From Murdochiella massiliensis (GTDB lineage Bacteria > Bacillota > Clostridia > Tissierellales > Peptoniphilaceae): DNA of 64,000 nucleotides. Made by a program: the position numbers and the translations under genes. The notes beneath the pieces are model-generated. The model ran no database searches. It worked only from the letters and a program-made list of their open reading frames with translations, and was not told where the DNA came from. Positions 11,628 through 20,515 of this stretch are shown here, in pieces (the first letter of the stretch is position 1; every line of letters starts with the position of its first letter). The stretch is from NCBI RefSeq assembly GCF_900059565.1, contig NZ_FIZW01000002.1, positions 620,001 through 684,000 of the forward strand. The letters run 5' to 3'.

Positions 11628-12299
11628 TTAACGTTCGCGTTTTCGAAGCACCCGATCTTTGACCGACTGCGGCAATCCTGCCGAAACCACCTGAATCGGA
11701 CAATCTACATAGGGATTGTTTTCCAATCCTTTTTTCATCATCTCGATGGTGATCACTTCATTGGCTTCAATGAAGGCGCCGTACGGTCTTCCCGTGTCCG
11801 CATCCAGCCCCGAAGGCATATCCACCGAAATGGTGTAAATGCGGGATTGGTTGATATTGTCCATCACAATGGGCGCAACGCCCTTCACCGCACCATGAAG
11901 CCCCGTTCCATACATGGCGTCAATGATGGTGTTGTAGACGTTCATTTCCTTGAGCATATCTTCAATTTCCCCCAGCGTCTCCACGCGACGCACATTTTGG
12001 GTCATGTGCCGGAGGATGCGCAGATTGATCGTCCAGGCTTCGCCCGGATGCTCGCTTTCCCCTATTAAATAGACCATGACTTTCTTTTCTCGACCGATGA
12101 GATGACGTGCCAGCGCCAAGCCATCCGCTCCGTTATTTCCGGGGCCGCAAAAAACGGCAAACGAATGACGTGTATTCAAGTCCAGACAACGCAAAATGCT
12201 CAGCGCAGCATTTTCCACCAGAAGCACTTCCGGGATTTCCAATTGTTTGATGGCGATTTGTTCCATCTCTCGCATTTCTTCCACATGCACGCTTTGCAT
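11628..12299 (-). CDS. nnrE: NAD(P)H-hydrate epimerase (YjeF N-terminal domain)
   Basis: A 223-aa cytosolic repair enzyme that interconverts the R and S forms of damaged, hydrated NAD(P)H. Seen are the VENAAL loop, the phosphate-binding FCGPGNNGADGLALARHL, the YGTGL segment and the SVDMPSGLDADTG motif. The usual ADP-dependent dehydratase half (YjeF C-terminal domain) is missing, so this is the stand-alone epimerase. I prefer the start at 12299, which has AGGAGG five bases upstream; an alternative ATG at 12317 overlaps the dnaI-like stop. It closes the long yybS-to-dnaI gene run. Confidence 0.9.
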   Translation of the reverse strand: MQSVHVEEMREMEQIAIKQLEIPEVLLVENAALSILRCLDLNTRHSFAVFCGPGNNGADGLALARHLIGREKKVMVYLIGESEHPGEAWTINLRILRHMTQNVRRVETLGEIEDMLKEMNVYNTIIDAMYGTGLHGAVKGVAPIVMDNINQSRIYTISVDMPSGLDADTGRPYGAFIEANEVITIEMMKKGLENNPYVDCPIQVVSAGLPQSVKDRVLRKRER

Positions 12300-12313
12300 A
12301 GGCGCCTCCTTTC

Positions 12314-13273
12314 TCATTGTTTGCGCAAATCGCTGCCGAAAAGCGCAAAGGGAACATATTCCCCGGCAATACGCGATGCAATGCGCTCGCCGTACAGATC
12401 CCCTAATTCCTCCAGCTGAACGTTGGACGAAATAATCGTGGGCAGTGCCGCTACAATGCGGGCGTTAATCAATTCAAACAATTCCGCACGCATTTTATCC
12501 GTTAGAAACTCCGTACCGAGATCGTCGATCACCAACAAATCGCACGAAAAAGCGAAATCGTGTTTCGCGCGATCGCTTTCGGTACGTTCCCCTGCGTAGG
12601 AAAAGGAATAGGTCGTCAGAAATTCCAAAAGTTGCGGAGCCGTCCGATAATATACCTGTACACCGCGATCCAGAAGCTCTTTCACGATGCAATTGATAAG
12701 AAATGTCTTTCCGGTTCCGGTCGGCCCATAAAAATAGAGATTCGGTGAACGCCTGGAAAAGGTCGGAATGTATTCTTCCTTCATACGTCGATGCAAATCC
12801 GCCATGTTTTCGAACGGACTGCAAGGTTCGTTGGGCTGTCGATCCTGACGGAAGAGAAGGAGATTAAACGTCTTAAAATTCTCAATTTCCACCCGCTTGC
12901 CGATGGCGCTCATGTCGTATCGTGCTTCCGCCAACAGACGATTGCGGCAATGACAGGAAACCCCATTCACAAATCCTTCATCGTGACAATCAGAGCAGAC
13001 GTAATCCGGCAAAAATGCATTGGGTGAAACACCCAGCGCTTCCCAGCCGGCACGCTCTTCTTCTCTTTGGCGGCGCAGGTCGTCCTCGGCTTCTTTGCGC
13101 TCTTCTTCGTTCATCGACAGCATTTTGCCCAGCAAGACACGCCCTTTTTGCAGACGTTCCTGATGCAGGCGTGCCATTTCCGGATGCGCAGCAAAGAGGG
13201 CTTCCACACGACGATCACGCTTTTGCACGGCCTCTTGACGGCGTTTTGCTAAAATGTCGCTGACATTGGTCAT
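12314..13273 (-). CDS. dnaI: DnaI/DnaC-like helicase loader ATPase
   Basis: A 319-aa AAA+ protein that loads the replicative helicase at origins and restarted forks. The N-terminal third holds a zinc-binding cluster (CSDCHDEGF and SCHCR, about residues 95-110). Walker A (YGPTGTGKTFL, about residue 180) and Walker B (LVIDDLGTEF) follow, with a sensor segment (IISSNVQLEEL). This arrangement matches Bacillus DnaI. It overlaps the DnaD-domain gene by four bases, so helicase, primosome protein and loader lie consecutively in one operon. Confidence 0.92.
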   Translation of the reverse strand: MTNVSDILAKRRQEAVQKRDRRVEALFAAHPEMARLHQERLQKGRVLLGKMLSMNEEERKEAEDDLRRQREEERAGWEALGVSPNAFLPDYVCSDCHDEGFVNGVSCHCRNRLLAEARYDMSAIGKRVEIENFKTFNLLLFRQDRQPNEPCSPFENMADLHRRMKEEYIPTFSRRSPNLYFYGPTGTGKTFLINCIVKELLDRGVQVYYRTAPQLLEFLTTYSFSYAGERTESDRAKHDFAFSCDLLVIDDLGTEFLTDKMRAELFELINARIVAALPTIISSNVQLEELGDLYGERIASRIAGEYVPFALFGSDLRKQ

Positions 13274-14244
13274 GCTTCCCCTCCTTCGGATTTATCGGAA
13301 AGCTCTTCTGTGGAAAGCGGTAATGTCTTCTCGCTTGCTCCGCCGTCTCCGCGAAGGCTGCGTTTACGCGATTCCTCTAATTTTCGGTTCACCCATTCCT
13401 TACGTTCTTCCCGAGTCATCCGGTTATCCTTTTGCGCGAAGGCTGCCTGTTTGCGCTTCCGCCTGGTCGGCCGGGACGTTTTTTCGCGATCCGCTTTGGC
13501 AAAATAGGCGTCCAGCGCTTCGCGATCGGTAATCTGTTCAAAACGCGCCCAGTTCTCGATGACCGCCACGACATAGTTTACCGAACGGGAGCCGACTTCA
13601 TTTCGTTGACAGGCGCTTTGATAGGCATACAAAAAATAGTCGGGGGTGAAGGCGTAATGTTCCATCACCTGCAAAATGAGGCGCAATTCATTTTCTTTCA
13701 AGGCAACGTGGTAACGAAGTCCTTCCGAAAGGAACTCTTCCAGCGCATCAAACATTTCCGCCTGGGAAAGCCCGTTTCCGGAAGCCGAGACTTTTTGCGG
13801 CTCAGCGCTTTGTTGCTCTGTGCTTACCCCATTTTCGTTTTTCGCTGTCGTTTGCTCTCCACTTTGCCGTCCATCGATTGAGGGAGCGTCGCTTTTTGAA
13901 AGATTCGTCGTAGATGCAGTCGGCATCGGTTCGCCAATTCCCGCCCATAGAAGGAGCATGGAACGGAAGGTCAGTCGGTCGGGATGATCCGGATCAACAA
14001 CGACCAGTCCTTCGTTCACCCAATATGCCACCGCATCCTTGACCGCTTCAGCGCTCATTCCCAACAAGTCCGCAAGATCGGTTTCTTCCACGTGCTCATT
14101 CGATCGACTGTAACAGGCTTTCCAGCCGGCAAGATAGACTCGCAAAGCGTCCGCCGGAGCATGGGAAAGATACGTGTCTAAAAAAATATTTTCTACCGGC
14201 GTCGTGCGAAAATCCACACGCGACAGTTCAAATGACGCTTTCAT
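13270..14244 (-). CDS. DnaD-domain primosome protein
   Basis: A 324-aa replication initiation protein of the DnaD/DnaB(Bacillus) family. The N-terminal winged-helix-like part (about residues 1-95) includes LSHAPADALRVYLAGWK, and a Ser/Thr/Gln-rich linker spans about 105-150. The C-terminal DnaD domain (about 155-240) has AFTPDYFLYAYQSACQRN and NYVVAVIENW, the conserved YxxxIxxxW-type end. A basic tail (RPTRRKRKQAAF) may bind DNA. It couples the helicase to the initiation complex. It lies just before dnaI and is separated from dnaB by a 152-bp gap filled with a tandem repeat. Confidence 0.85.
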   Translation of the reverse strand: MKASFELSRVDFRTTPVENIFLDTYLSHAPADALRVYLAGWKACYSRSNEHVEETDLADLLGMSAEAVKDAVAYWVNEGLVVVDPDHPDRLTFRSMLLLWAGIGEPMPTASTTNLSKSDAPSIDGRQSGEQTTAKNENGVSTEQQSAEPQKVSASGNGLSQAEMFDALEEFLSEGLRYHVALKENELRLILQVMEHYAFTPDYFLYAYQSACQRNEVGSRSVNYVVAVIENWARFEQITDREALDAYFAKADREKTSRPTRRKRKQAAFAQKDNRMTREERKEWVNRKLEESRKRSLRGDGGASEKTLPLSTEELSDKSEGGEA

Positions 14245-14280
14245 CCTGCTCCTTTCTTTCGACCAAGCGAAGGTTTGTAT

Positions 14281-14396
14281 TCACGAGCAATGATTTTTCA
14301 CAAGCAAGGGCTTCTTCTCGCAAGCAGGAGTGTTTCTCACGAGAAACGGCTTCGTCTCGCGAGCAAGGGTTGCCTCTCACGAGCAATAATTGCCCC
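14281..14396. repeat. Six-copy tandem repeat, period 17-20 bp (TCACGAGCAA family)
   Basis: Copies start at 14281, 14298, 14318, 14337, 14357 and 14377. The shared core is TCrCrAGCAA followed by a variable half. Several copies contain a small palindrome of the CTCGCGAG/CTCGTGAG type. The array fills the gap between the dnaB stop and the dnaD-like start inside one operon, so it is transcribed. A degenerate seventh copy may sit near 14259. Confidence 0.85.
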
Positions 14397-15758
14397 CTAT
14401 GCAGTGGGATCGTCCTCTCGATTCAGATCTTTGAATCGCGTGAGATAATCCTCAAAGTACAGTTCAACTTCTCCTGTCGGCCCGTTGCGGTGCTTGGCAA
14501 TAATCACCTTGGTAATATTGGGCCGTTCGGTGTCTTTGTCGTAATAGTCTTCACGATGCAGAAGCATGACCACGTCCGCATCCTGCTCAATCGCGCCGGA
14601 TTCTCGCAAATCGCTCATTAAAGGGCGACCCCCTTCACGACTTTCCGCTTTTCGGGAAAGCTGAGAAAGGGCAAGCACCGGGCAGTTCATCTCTTTTGCC
14701 AGGCCTTTCAAACCGCGCGAAATCTGAGTGATTTCCTGCTGCCGATTTTCGTTTCGCCGCACATTGTCGGCATTCATCAGCTGCAAATAGTCAACCATGA
14801 TTAGATCCAAGCCCTGTTCCATTTTTAAACGACGGCATTTGGCGCGCAATTCCTGCACGGAAATGGACGATGTATCATCAATGTAAATTGGCAATTTTGC
14901 AAGCTTTTCCGTCGCGTCCCAAAGCAGTGACCATTCCTCATCCGTCTGCAGATCACCGGTGATGATCTTTTGCAGACCAAGGCCGGAAGCCATGGCAAAC
15001 AAACGCTGCGTCAGCTGCATTTTGCTCATCTCAAGCGAGAACACGGCCACCTTGAACGGATGGTTGCCTTCTTTATCCTCTGTACGCGCCACGTTGTACG
15101 CGATGTTTAAGCCGAGAGCCGTTTTTCCCATGGAAGGACGAGCGGCAAGCAAAACCAGATCGGAAGGGTGCAGACCTGCCAACTGATGATCCAGCCATCG
15201 AAAACCGGTCGGCACGCCGGTAATCGTTCCCTGATTCACGGCCAAATCGGAAATACGCGCGAGTGTCTCTTGCATGGTCACGGCAATCGGTGTCAAGCCG
15301 ATGCGGGTGCGATCCTGCGAAAGCTGCAGAAGCTGCTCCTCGGCAGACTCCAATACCATTTTGGATGGATCGCTGCCATCGCTTGCATGTGCAGCAACAT
15401 CGTTTCCAAAATGAATGAGGGCGCGTTGCAGGGCATGATTTTTCACCAAATCGATGTATGCCTGCAGATTAGCGGAATAGAACGGTTCACTCGTAATCTG
15501 AACGATGAAGTCCATCCCGCCGATTTCTTTTAACTTTTTTTCGCGTTCCAGTTCGGCGACGAGCGTTTGCAAATCAATGGGCTCATGGGCGCGGTTTAGC
15601 GCAAGCATCGCGTCATAAAGAATTTGATGCTTGGGAAAATAAAAATCTTCGGTTTTTACCTGTTCAATGACGGTATTGATCATCTTGTCATCGAACAGGA
15701 TGCTTCCCAATACCGCTCGTTCGGCATTGGCGCTTCCCGGCAATTGTTGGCCCGTCAT
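14397..15758 (-). CDS. dnaB: Replicative DNA helicase
   Basis: A 453-aa hexameric fork helicase (DnaB of E. coli, DnaC of Bacillus). The N-terminal primase-binding domain opens PGSANAERAVLGSILFDD. The RecA-like domain has Walker A (LAARPSMGKTALGLN, about residue 200), Walker B (LIMVDYLQLM), the NENRQQEITQISRGLK block and the C-terminal HREDYYDKDTE and KHRNGPTGEV motifs. There is no intein. It starts four bases after rplI, the conserved Bacillota order. Confidence 0.97.
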   Translation of the reverse strand: MTGQQLPGSANAERAVLGSILFDDKMINTVIEQVKTEDFYFPKHQILYDAMLALNRAHEPIDLQTLVAELEREKKLKEIGGMDFIVQITSEPFYSANLQAYIDLVKNHALQRALIHFGNDVAAHASDGSDPSKMVLESAEEQLLQLSQDRTRIGLTPIAVTMQETLARISDLAVNQGTITGVPTGFRWLDHQLAGLHPSDLVLLAARPSMGKTALGLNIAYNVARTEDKEGNHPFKVAVFSLEMSKMQLTQRLFAMASGLGLQKIITGDLQTDEEWSLLWDATEKLAKLPIYIDDTSSISVQELRAKCRRLKMEQGLDLIMVDYLQLMNADNVRRNENRQQEITQISRGLKGLAKEMNCPVLALSQLSRKAESREGGRPLMSDLRESGAIEQDADVVMLLHREDYYDKDTERPNITKVIIAKHRNGPTGEVELYFEDYLTRFKDLNREDDPTA

Positions 15759-15762
15759 GTTT

Positions 15763-16209
15763 CTATTCCTCTTCTACATTCACCTTGAGGCGTGCCGTCA
15801 TGTCGGCATAAACGCGGACATCGACTTCACGCACACCAACTTCACGAATGGATTCTTTGAGCTCAATCTTCTTCTTGTCGATGGAAAGGCCCGCTTGCTT
15901 CTGCAGGGCATCAGCAATGTCCTGTCCGGTGATGGAGCCGAACAGCTTGCCGTTTCCGCCTCCTTTTGCCGAGACGGTTACCGTCAGATCGTCAATCTTT
16001 TTCTTCAATTCCTCCGCTTCGGCTTTGCGCTGGGCTTCCTCTTCTTCCAGGCGCTTCTGTTTGGCTTTCCATTGCTTGACGGCCGCCGGTGTCGCTTCAA
16101 TGGCAAGGCCGTTGGCTGCTAAAAAGTTGTGAAAATAGCCCGGTTTGCTGTTCACCAGATCCCCGGCTTTTCCCAATCCCTTGACGTCTTTAAGCAGGAT
16201 TACTCTCAT
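15763..16209 (-). CDS. rplI: 50S ribosomal protein L9
   Basis: A 148-aa protein with the two-lobed L9 form. The N-terminal rRNA-binding domain ([23 protein letters not shown]) is followed by a long charged connecting helix (about residues 45-80) and a C-terminal lobe ([16 protein letters not shown]). The start overlaps the end of gdpP by 20 bp, showing tight coupling. Confidence 0.97.
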   Translation of the reverse strand: MRVILLKDVKGLGKAGDLVNSKPGYFHNFLAANGLAIEATPAAVKQWKAKQKRLEEEEAQRKAEAEELKKKIDDLTVTVSAKGGGNGKLFGSITGQDIADALQKQAGLSIDKKKIELKESIREVGVREVDVRVYADMTARLKVNVEEE

Positions 16210-18208
16210 CCTTTTCCTCCTTTAAATAGGCGTTAATCGCCTCTTCCAATTGTCTCTGTGCCTCATCCAATGACCCGTTGAGCTGTGTTGCCGCCGAAGT
16301 CAGATGTCCGCCTCCGCCCAATTTCTCCATGATCAGCTGCACGGAGATATCACCCAGGCTGCGAGCGGAAATGTGTACACGTTGCTTTGCGAGTGTCAGC
16401 ACGAACGACGCTTTTACCCCCCGAATGCCCAGAAGATCATCCGCCGCCTGTGAAGCGATGAGCGTAGAACCTTCGATGTCGTGCGGAAAACGGCCGATCA
16501 TCATGTCCTGAGCAAAATGGGTTGCCCCGACCAGAATCTCGGAACGATAGCGCATCAAATCAAAGTCATCTTTAAAGAGCTCTTTGATCACAACGGAATC
16601 CGCCCCTCTGGCTTTCAGATAGGCTGCCGCCTCAAAAGTCCGGGTTCCAGTCTGATAAAAGAAATTCTTGGTGTCCACAGTAATGCCGGCCAGCAGCGCT
16701 TCAGCTGCCACTTTCGGCAGCGCCATATCGCTATCCTGATAGCTGATCAGCTCCGTCACCATTTCGGAGGTCGACGAGGCATACGGCTCAATATAAGCTA
16801 TTTCGGCACCTTGGATATACCCCGCACCACGGCGATGGTGATCGATAATGATGACGCGATTGCCTTCATCCAACAGCTTCGGTTCCGCTGTGGCGTCGTG
16901 ACGATGATTGTCCAGCACCACAATGAGCGATTGCTCGTTGCGCAATTCGACCGCACGTTGCGGGCGAATGATACGCTTGGCAAGATCCGGTGCTTCGTTC
17001 ATGACCTTGTTGTACAGATTTTCAATGGACGCGGTGACCTCATCCAACACAATCCAAGCATCGCCGCCCGCCTGTTCCGCAAAGGTGAGCATGCCGAGGC
17101 AGGCACCGAGAGAATCCATGTCAGCATTCTGATGGCCCATGATGAGGACGTTTGACGCTTCTTCCACGAAAGAGCGCATGGTATTGGACATCACGCGCGC
17201 CTTGACCTTGGTCATGCGCTGCGTAGCCTGATTCTTTCCGCCATAATAATCGAGCTGTTCGCCGGATTTGAGCACTGCCTGATCACCTCCACGGGCAAGA
17301 GCAATATCCAAGGCAGATCGCGCTTCCAGCATCTTTTTTGCGGGGGTATCCTGCCCGTAACCTACGCCTATAGAAGCAGTAGGACGAATGTTGGTGAGAC
17401 CTTCCATCTCGGTCTTTAACTGCTCCAACAGCCGGAATCTCTCTATTTTCATTCGATCCAGCGCGGCCTGTGTGCATACCAACAGATACCGGTCGGATTC
17501 GTATTTGATGACGGTTGCATCATAGTCCGCCGCAAAACGGTTAACCAGTCCGTCTATTTTCGCAAAGGCGAGGGGCCGATCCGCTTCATGCATCGTTGCG
17601 CGCACTTCATCGTAATTATCCAAGACCACCACAGCCAACACCTGTTGTTCTTCATGGTAGCGTTCGCGCACTTCTTCATCATCGCTGTTATCAATGCCGT
17701 AAAGCAGGATCAGCGCTTCTCCTTTTTGGGAGCTCGTTACACTATTGTAAAACAGATAAATGCGATCCCCGACGGTCACGCGAAAGGGCTCAGCATTCTT
17801 TCCGGTTAGAATCTTGACGGGAACGTCTGCAAACAACTTGTCGTAACTTTGTCCAAGAAGCGAATCCTGAATATGAAACAGCTTCTTAAAATACGAGTTA
17901 TACCACAGAAAAAGGCCACGTTCATCCAATACCGTCATCGGGAAAGGCATACCGAAGACCGCATTTTTCGTCACTTCATCAAAATGCAGGTCCAGCGTTT
18001 CAATGGCATTCACAACAGAACGCTGTGCTTCTCGCTCGCGAATATAGCTGTGGGCACTTAAAAAAACGGTACCGACAACGCCCGCCACACCGGCATAGGC
18101 ATTCCAAAGAAAAAGGCCAACCGTCATGAACAGGCCGATAAGCGTCACGACCAATACCTCGGTCCAAAGTCGTTGTTGTGCGTTTTCGGAAGAGTAATCG
18201 CTATTCAT
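16190..18208 (-). CDS. gdpP: Cyclic-di-AMP phosphodiesterase GdpP (YybT)
   Basis: A 672-aa membrane-anchored enzyme that hydrolyses c-di-AMP, controlling turgor, wall stress and beta-lactam tolerance. Two N-terminal membrane helices (about residues 20-65) precede a PAS domain ([19 protein letters not shown]), a degenerate GGDEF domain and a DHH/DHHA1 catalytic module. Metal-binding motifs are [20 protein letters not shown] and IIIDHHRRG; the C-terminal GGGHLTSAA is DHHA1. I start it at the ATG ending at 18208, which has AAGGAGG upstream, instead of 33 bases earlier. It overlaps yybS by 8 bp and rplI by 20 bp. Confidence 0.96.
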   Translation of the reverse strand: MNSDYSSENAQQRLWTEVLVVTLIGLFMTVGLFLWNAYAGVAGVVGTVFLSAHSYIREREAQRSVVNAIETLDLHFDEVTKNAVFGMPFPMTVLDERGLFLWYNSYFKKLFHIQDSLLGQSYDKLFADVPVKILTGKNAEPFRVTVGDRIYLFYNSVTSSQKGEALILLYGIDNSDDEEVRERYHEEQQVLAVVVLDNYDEVRATMHEADRPLAFAKIDGLVNRFAADYDATVIKYESDRYLLVCTQAALDRMKIERFRLLEQLKTEMEGLTNIRPTASIGVGYGQDTPAKKMLEARSALDIALARGGDQAVLKSGEQLDYYGGKNQATQRMTKVKARVMSNTMRSFVEEASNVLIMGHQNADMDSLGACLGMLTFAEQAGGDAWIVLDEVTASIENLYNKVMNEAPDLAKRIIRPQRAVELRNEQSLIVVLDNHRHDATAEPKLLDEGNRVIIIDHHRRGAGYIQGAEIAYIEPYASSTSEMVTELISYQDSDMALPKVAAEALLAGITVDTKNFFYQTGTRTFEAAAYLKARGADSVVIKELFKDDFDLMRYRSEILVGATHFAQDMMIGRFPHDIEGSTLIASQAADDLLGIRGVKASFVLTLAKQRVHISARSLGDISVQLIMEKLGGGGHLTSAATQLNGSLDEAQRQLEEAINAYLKEEKDESNPA

Positions 18209-19148
18209 GGTTGCCTCCTTCGGTGGTCGTATTGCGCTCATAGAGAAAGCTCAGCAAGAAGCCGACAAGGACGAAGAAAAAGGTTAAAAACACGAAAATG
18301 AACGACGACAGATAAAGAATAACCCGCAACGCCTTAGGCACGTGCCGCCGCGAAAGCTGTTCGTCTATGCGCGCAATACCATGGAGAGCATAGAGAACCA
18401 TTACACCGAGCCCAATGTTAGCGCCCAAGTAGGCCAGAGACTCGACCGTCAAGGACAGTCCCATCGCGATGGCCACCATGCCCAACAGGATACCGCTGAT
18501 CTTTCGTGTGATCTGAAACTTGACAAGGGAAAAGCGCACCACGTCCTCTTCTGTATGGGAAAGCACGAGATGGGAGAAAATGGACGTCACTATCGCAGTA
18601 ACCAGGCCCTCGATAAAGAGAAATGCCGGCAACATATTCAGCATGGTGGCAAAAATCTGTCGTATAAGCACTTCCGACCCGGCAGGCAAATTGCCCTGCT
18701 GCTGGGCAAGTTCGAGAATCTGCTGCGTGACAATCTGCATTTCTTCGCGCAAAATAGCCATCACGTCCTGCCCGGTCATCCACTGCTGAACAAAAAGAAG
18801 CAACACACTTAAAGCGGCAAATAGAAGCGCCGGAAATACAATTTCGTGAAATAGGGCTGCATTCCTTTTGATCATCATGCCGATGATGAAGGAAATGACC
18901 AGAAGATGTAAGGCCATGGAAACGCCGACTTCGATGCCAAATAACGCCGCAATCGCAGCTACACTGAGCACACCGGCCGCACCCGCCCAATATATGCCCT
19001 GAACGACAAACAACGTCGTCAACGGAAAATAGAGCAAAAGACGCACGGCGCCCACAGACTGGGCGGAAATGTAATAGATAAAGACGGTGAGCGCGGCTGC
19101 AAACAACGCATTAACCGGCGCCGTCCATTTTTTCATATCGAATGTCAT
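18201..19148 (-). CDS. DUF2232 (YybS) membrane protein
   Basis: A 315-aa integral membrane protein with about eight hydrophobic segments, matching YybS of Bacillus, which precedes gdpP in the same order. Its function is not established; the topology resembles ECF-transporter S-components. A longer reading frame to 19370 exists, but its extra residues (an MQKAENRKQKAEN-like stretch) simply translate a 7-bp repeat, and the ATG ending at 19148 has a good AAGGAGAA site. Directly upstream is the repeat-filled interval to rpsR. Confidence 0.85.
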   Translation of the reverse strand: MTFDMKKWTAPVNALFAAALTVFIYYISAQSVGAVRLLLYFPLTTLFVVQGIYWAGAAGVLSVAAIAALFGIEVGVSMALHLLVISFIIGMMIKRNAALFHEIVFPALLFAALSVLLLFVQQWMTGQDVMAILREEMQIVTQQILELAQQQGNLPAGSEVLIRQIFATMLNMLPAFLFIEGLVTAIVTSIFSHLVLSHTEEDVVRFSLVKFQITRKISGILLGMVAIAMGLSLTVESLAYLGANIGLGVMVLYALHGIARIDEQLSRRHVPKALRVILYLSSFIFVFLTFFFVLVGFLLSFLYERNTTTEGGNHE

Positions 19149-19219
19149 GTCTTCTCCTTCCTCTCCTATTTTAACATAGTAGGAAGAAGGCAAGGTGATG
19201 GGATGACTTTTCTTCTCCA

Positions 19220-19275
19220 CTTTCTGCCTTTTGTTTTCTGCTTTCTGCTTTCTGTTTTCTGCTTTCTGCATTTTC
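19220..19275. repeat. Heptanucleotide tandem repeat (CTTTCTG)n
   Basis: Eight consecutive 7-bp units (CTTTCTG, CCTTTTG, TTTTCTG, CTTTCTG and so on) lie about 70 bp ahead of yybS. The minus strand is purine-rich (CAGAAAG). This is a typical slipped-strand substrate and sits in the likely leader or promoter region of the yybS-gdpP operon. Confidence 0.9.
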
Positions 19276-19320
19276 CGCAGGCAAATGGCGCGGGACTTGA
19301 TTTCCAATTGCATTGTTTCC

Positions 19321-19987
19321 CTGGCCCTGGCTAGCGAGGTTTTCGGCCATTTACCAGGGGTGATGGACACTGCGCGACCCTGGCAACGTTCGATATTGCA
19401 CTTTTGTCAGGGTTGCCGACCCTGATGACTTTCCATATTATGTGTTTATCAGGGTTGCCGACCCTGATGTCTTTCCATTTCTACTGTTTACCAGGGGCGA
19501 GGAGCGCTACGTGACCCTGGCTACCGAGGCTCTCGGCCATTTGCCAGGGGCGAAGGGCTCTGCGCGACCCTGGCAACATTCGATATTGCGCTTTTGTCAG
19601 GGCCACCGACCCTGACGACTTTCCATTTCAGGCATTCATCAGGGGCGATGGGACCCTGTCAACGTTCGATATTGCACTTTTGTCAGAGTTGCCGACCCTG
19701 ACGACTTTCCATTTCGGTCATTCATCAGGGGCAATGGGACCCTGTCAACATTGGGTATTGCACTTTTGTCAGGGGCGCTGCCCCTGACGACTTTCCGTAT
19801 TATGCGCTTATCAGGGTAGCTGCCCCTGATGTCTTTCCATTTCGACTGTTTGCCAGGGGCGAGGAGCGCTACGCGACCCTGGCTGGCGAGGTTCTCGACC
19901 GTTTGCCAGGGGCGAAGGGCTCTGCGCGACCCTGGCAGCGTTCGATATTACGCTTATGTCAGGGCCACCGAGGCTCTCGGCTATTTG
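19321..19987. repeat. Composite palindromic array with fixed 23-bp spacers
   Basis: At least 13 intact palindromic modules share the arms (T/C)CAGGG and CCCTG(A/G). Short modules are 19 bp (for example TCAGGGTTGCCGACCCTGA at 19407 and 19449), two are 21 bp (19639, 19725) and four are 30 bp (19354, 19491, 19544, 19853) with a fifth at 19906. Between modules lie 14 intact spacers, every one exactly 23 bp. The spacers fall into four classes: A (CAACGTTCGATATTGC start), B (CGACTTTCCAT start), C (TGTCTTTCCATTTC start), D (CTACCGAGGCTCTCGG start). Their order is D-A-B-C-D-A-B-A-B-A-B-C-D-A. Some arms change on both sides together (GGGT/ACCC versus GGGG/CCCC), which keeps the stem. The array ends in a fused, decayed copy. 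No cas genes are near. Confidence 0.9.
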
Positions 19988-20103
19988 CCAGGACTCCACG
20001 GAACAAAGCACGGCGGGCACTGCCTATACTATACGCAATCTAAACATCATAAGGGCCTGCAACCGCTTAGCAGCACGCACCTTCACTGGACATAACGTCC
20101 CTC

Positions 20104-20199
20104 CTCAGGATAAAACCCATGCCTCAGAATAAATCCTTGCCTCAGAATAAAATCTTGTCTCAGAATAAAGCATCCTATCTCAGGACAAAGCATCTTAAT
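20104..20199. repeat. Five-copy tandem repeat, period 18-20 bp (CTCAGAATAAA)
   Basis: Copies start at 20104, 20123, 20141, 20159 and 20179. Each opens CTCAGAATAAA (or CTCAGGAtAAA) followed by a variable seven to nine bases ending in a CTTG- or CAT-like segment. The array lies just beyond the rpsR terminator and before the palindromic array. Confidence 0.85.
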
Positions 20200-20201
20200 T
20201 C

Positions 20202-20242
20202 AACAAAAAACGCCCTCAACCCGTTCCGGGTTGAGGGCGTTT
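20202..20242 (-). terminator. Rho-independent terminator of rpsF-ssb-rpsR
   Basis: A perfect 16-bp stem (arms 20208-20223 and 20227-20242, three-base loop) with a GC-rich core (GCCCTCAACCCG) is followed on the minus strand by a T run. It lies about 20 bp after the rpsR stop. Confidence 0.92.
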
Positions 20243-20264
20243 CATGCACACTGCAATATTGTGC

Positions 20265-20492
20265 TTATTTATCCTCGTAAGGAATAAGGGCAATGTGACG
20301 GGCGCGTTTTACGGCGGTGGTCACATCGCGCTGATGCTTAGCACAAGTGCCGGTAATGCGACGGGGAAGAATTTTTCCCGCTTCGCTGATAAACTCTTTT
20401 ACGGCATCGACATCTTTATAGTCGAGCACGCGTTCTTTGTCTTTGCAGAAAATGCAGACCTTCTTATGCGGTCTGAACTTGCGTTGGGCCAT
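20265..20492 (-). CDS. rpsR: 30S ribosomal protein S18
   Basis: A 75-aa small-subunit protein that pairs with S6 on 16S rRNA. The sequence has the family's [14 protein letters not shown] start, then [48 protein letters not shown] in short pieces that match S18 throughout. It keeps a CxxC and a lone Cys of the zinc-type S18. It is the last gene of rpsF-ssb-rpsR and ends 22 bp before a strong terminator. Confidence 0.97.
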   Translation of the reverse strand: MAQRKFRPHKKVCIFCKDKERVLDYKDVDAVKEFISEAGKILPRRITGTCAKHQRDVTTAVKRARHIALIPYEDK

Positions 20493-20515
20493 ATCGTCCT
20501 CCCTGATGCGTTTCG

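Noticed and set aside
19149..19370. Longer N-terminus for the yybS product
   Set aside because: The added residues are the translation of a 7-bp repeat and of the palindromic array edge, while a good ribosome site serves the ATG ending at 19148.
19321..19987. CRISPR array
   Set aside because: There are no cas genes. The supposed repeats vary in length (19, 21, 30 bp) and the spacers recur in four classes, the opposite of a CRISPR array.
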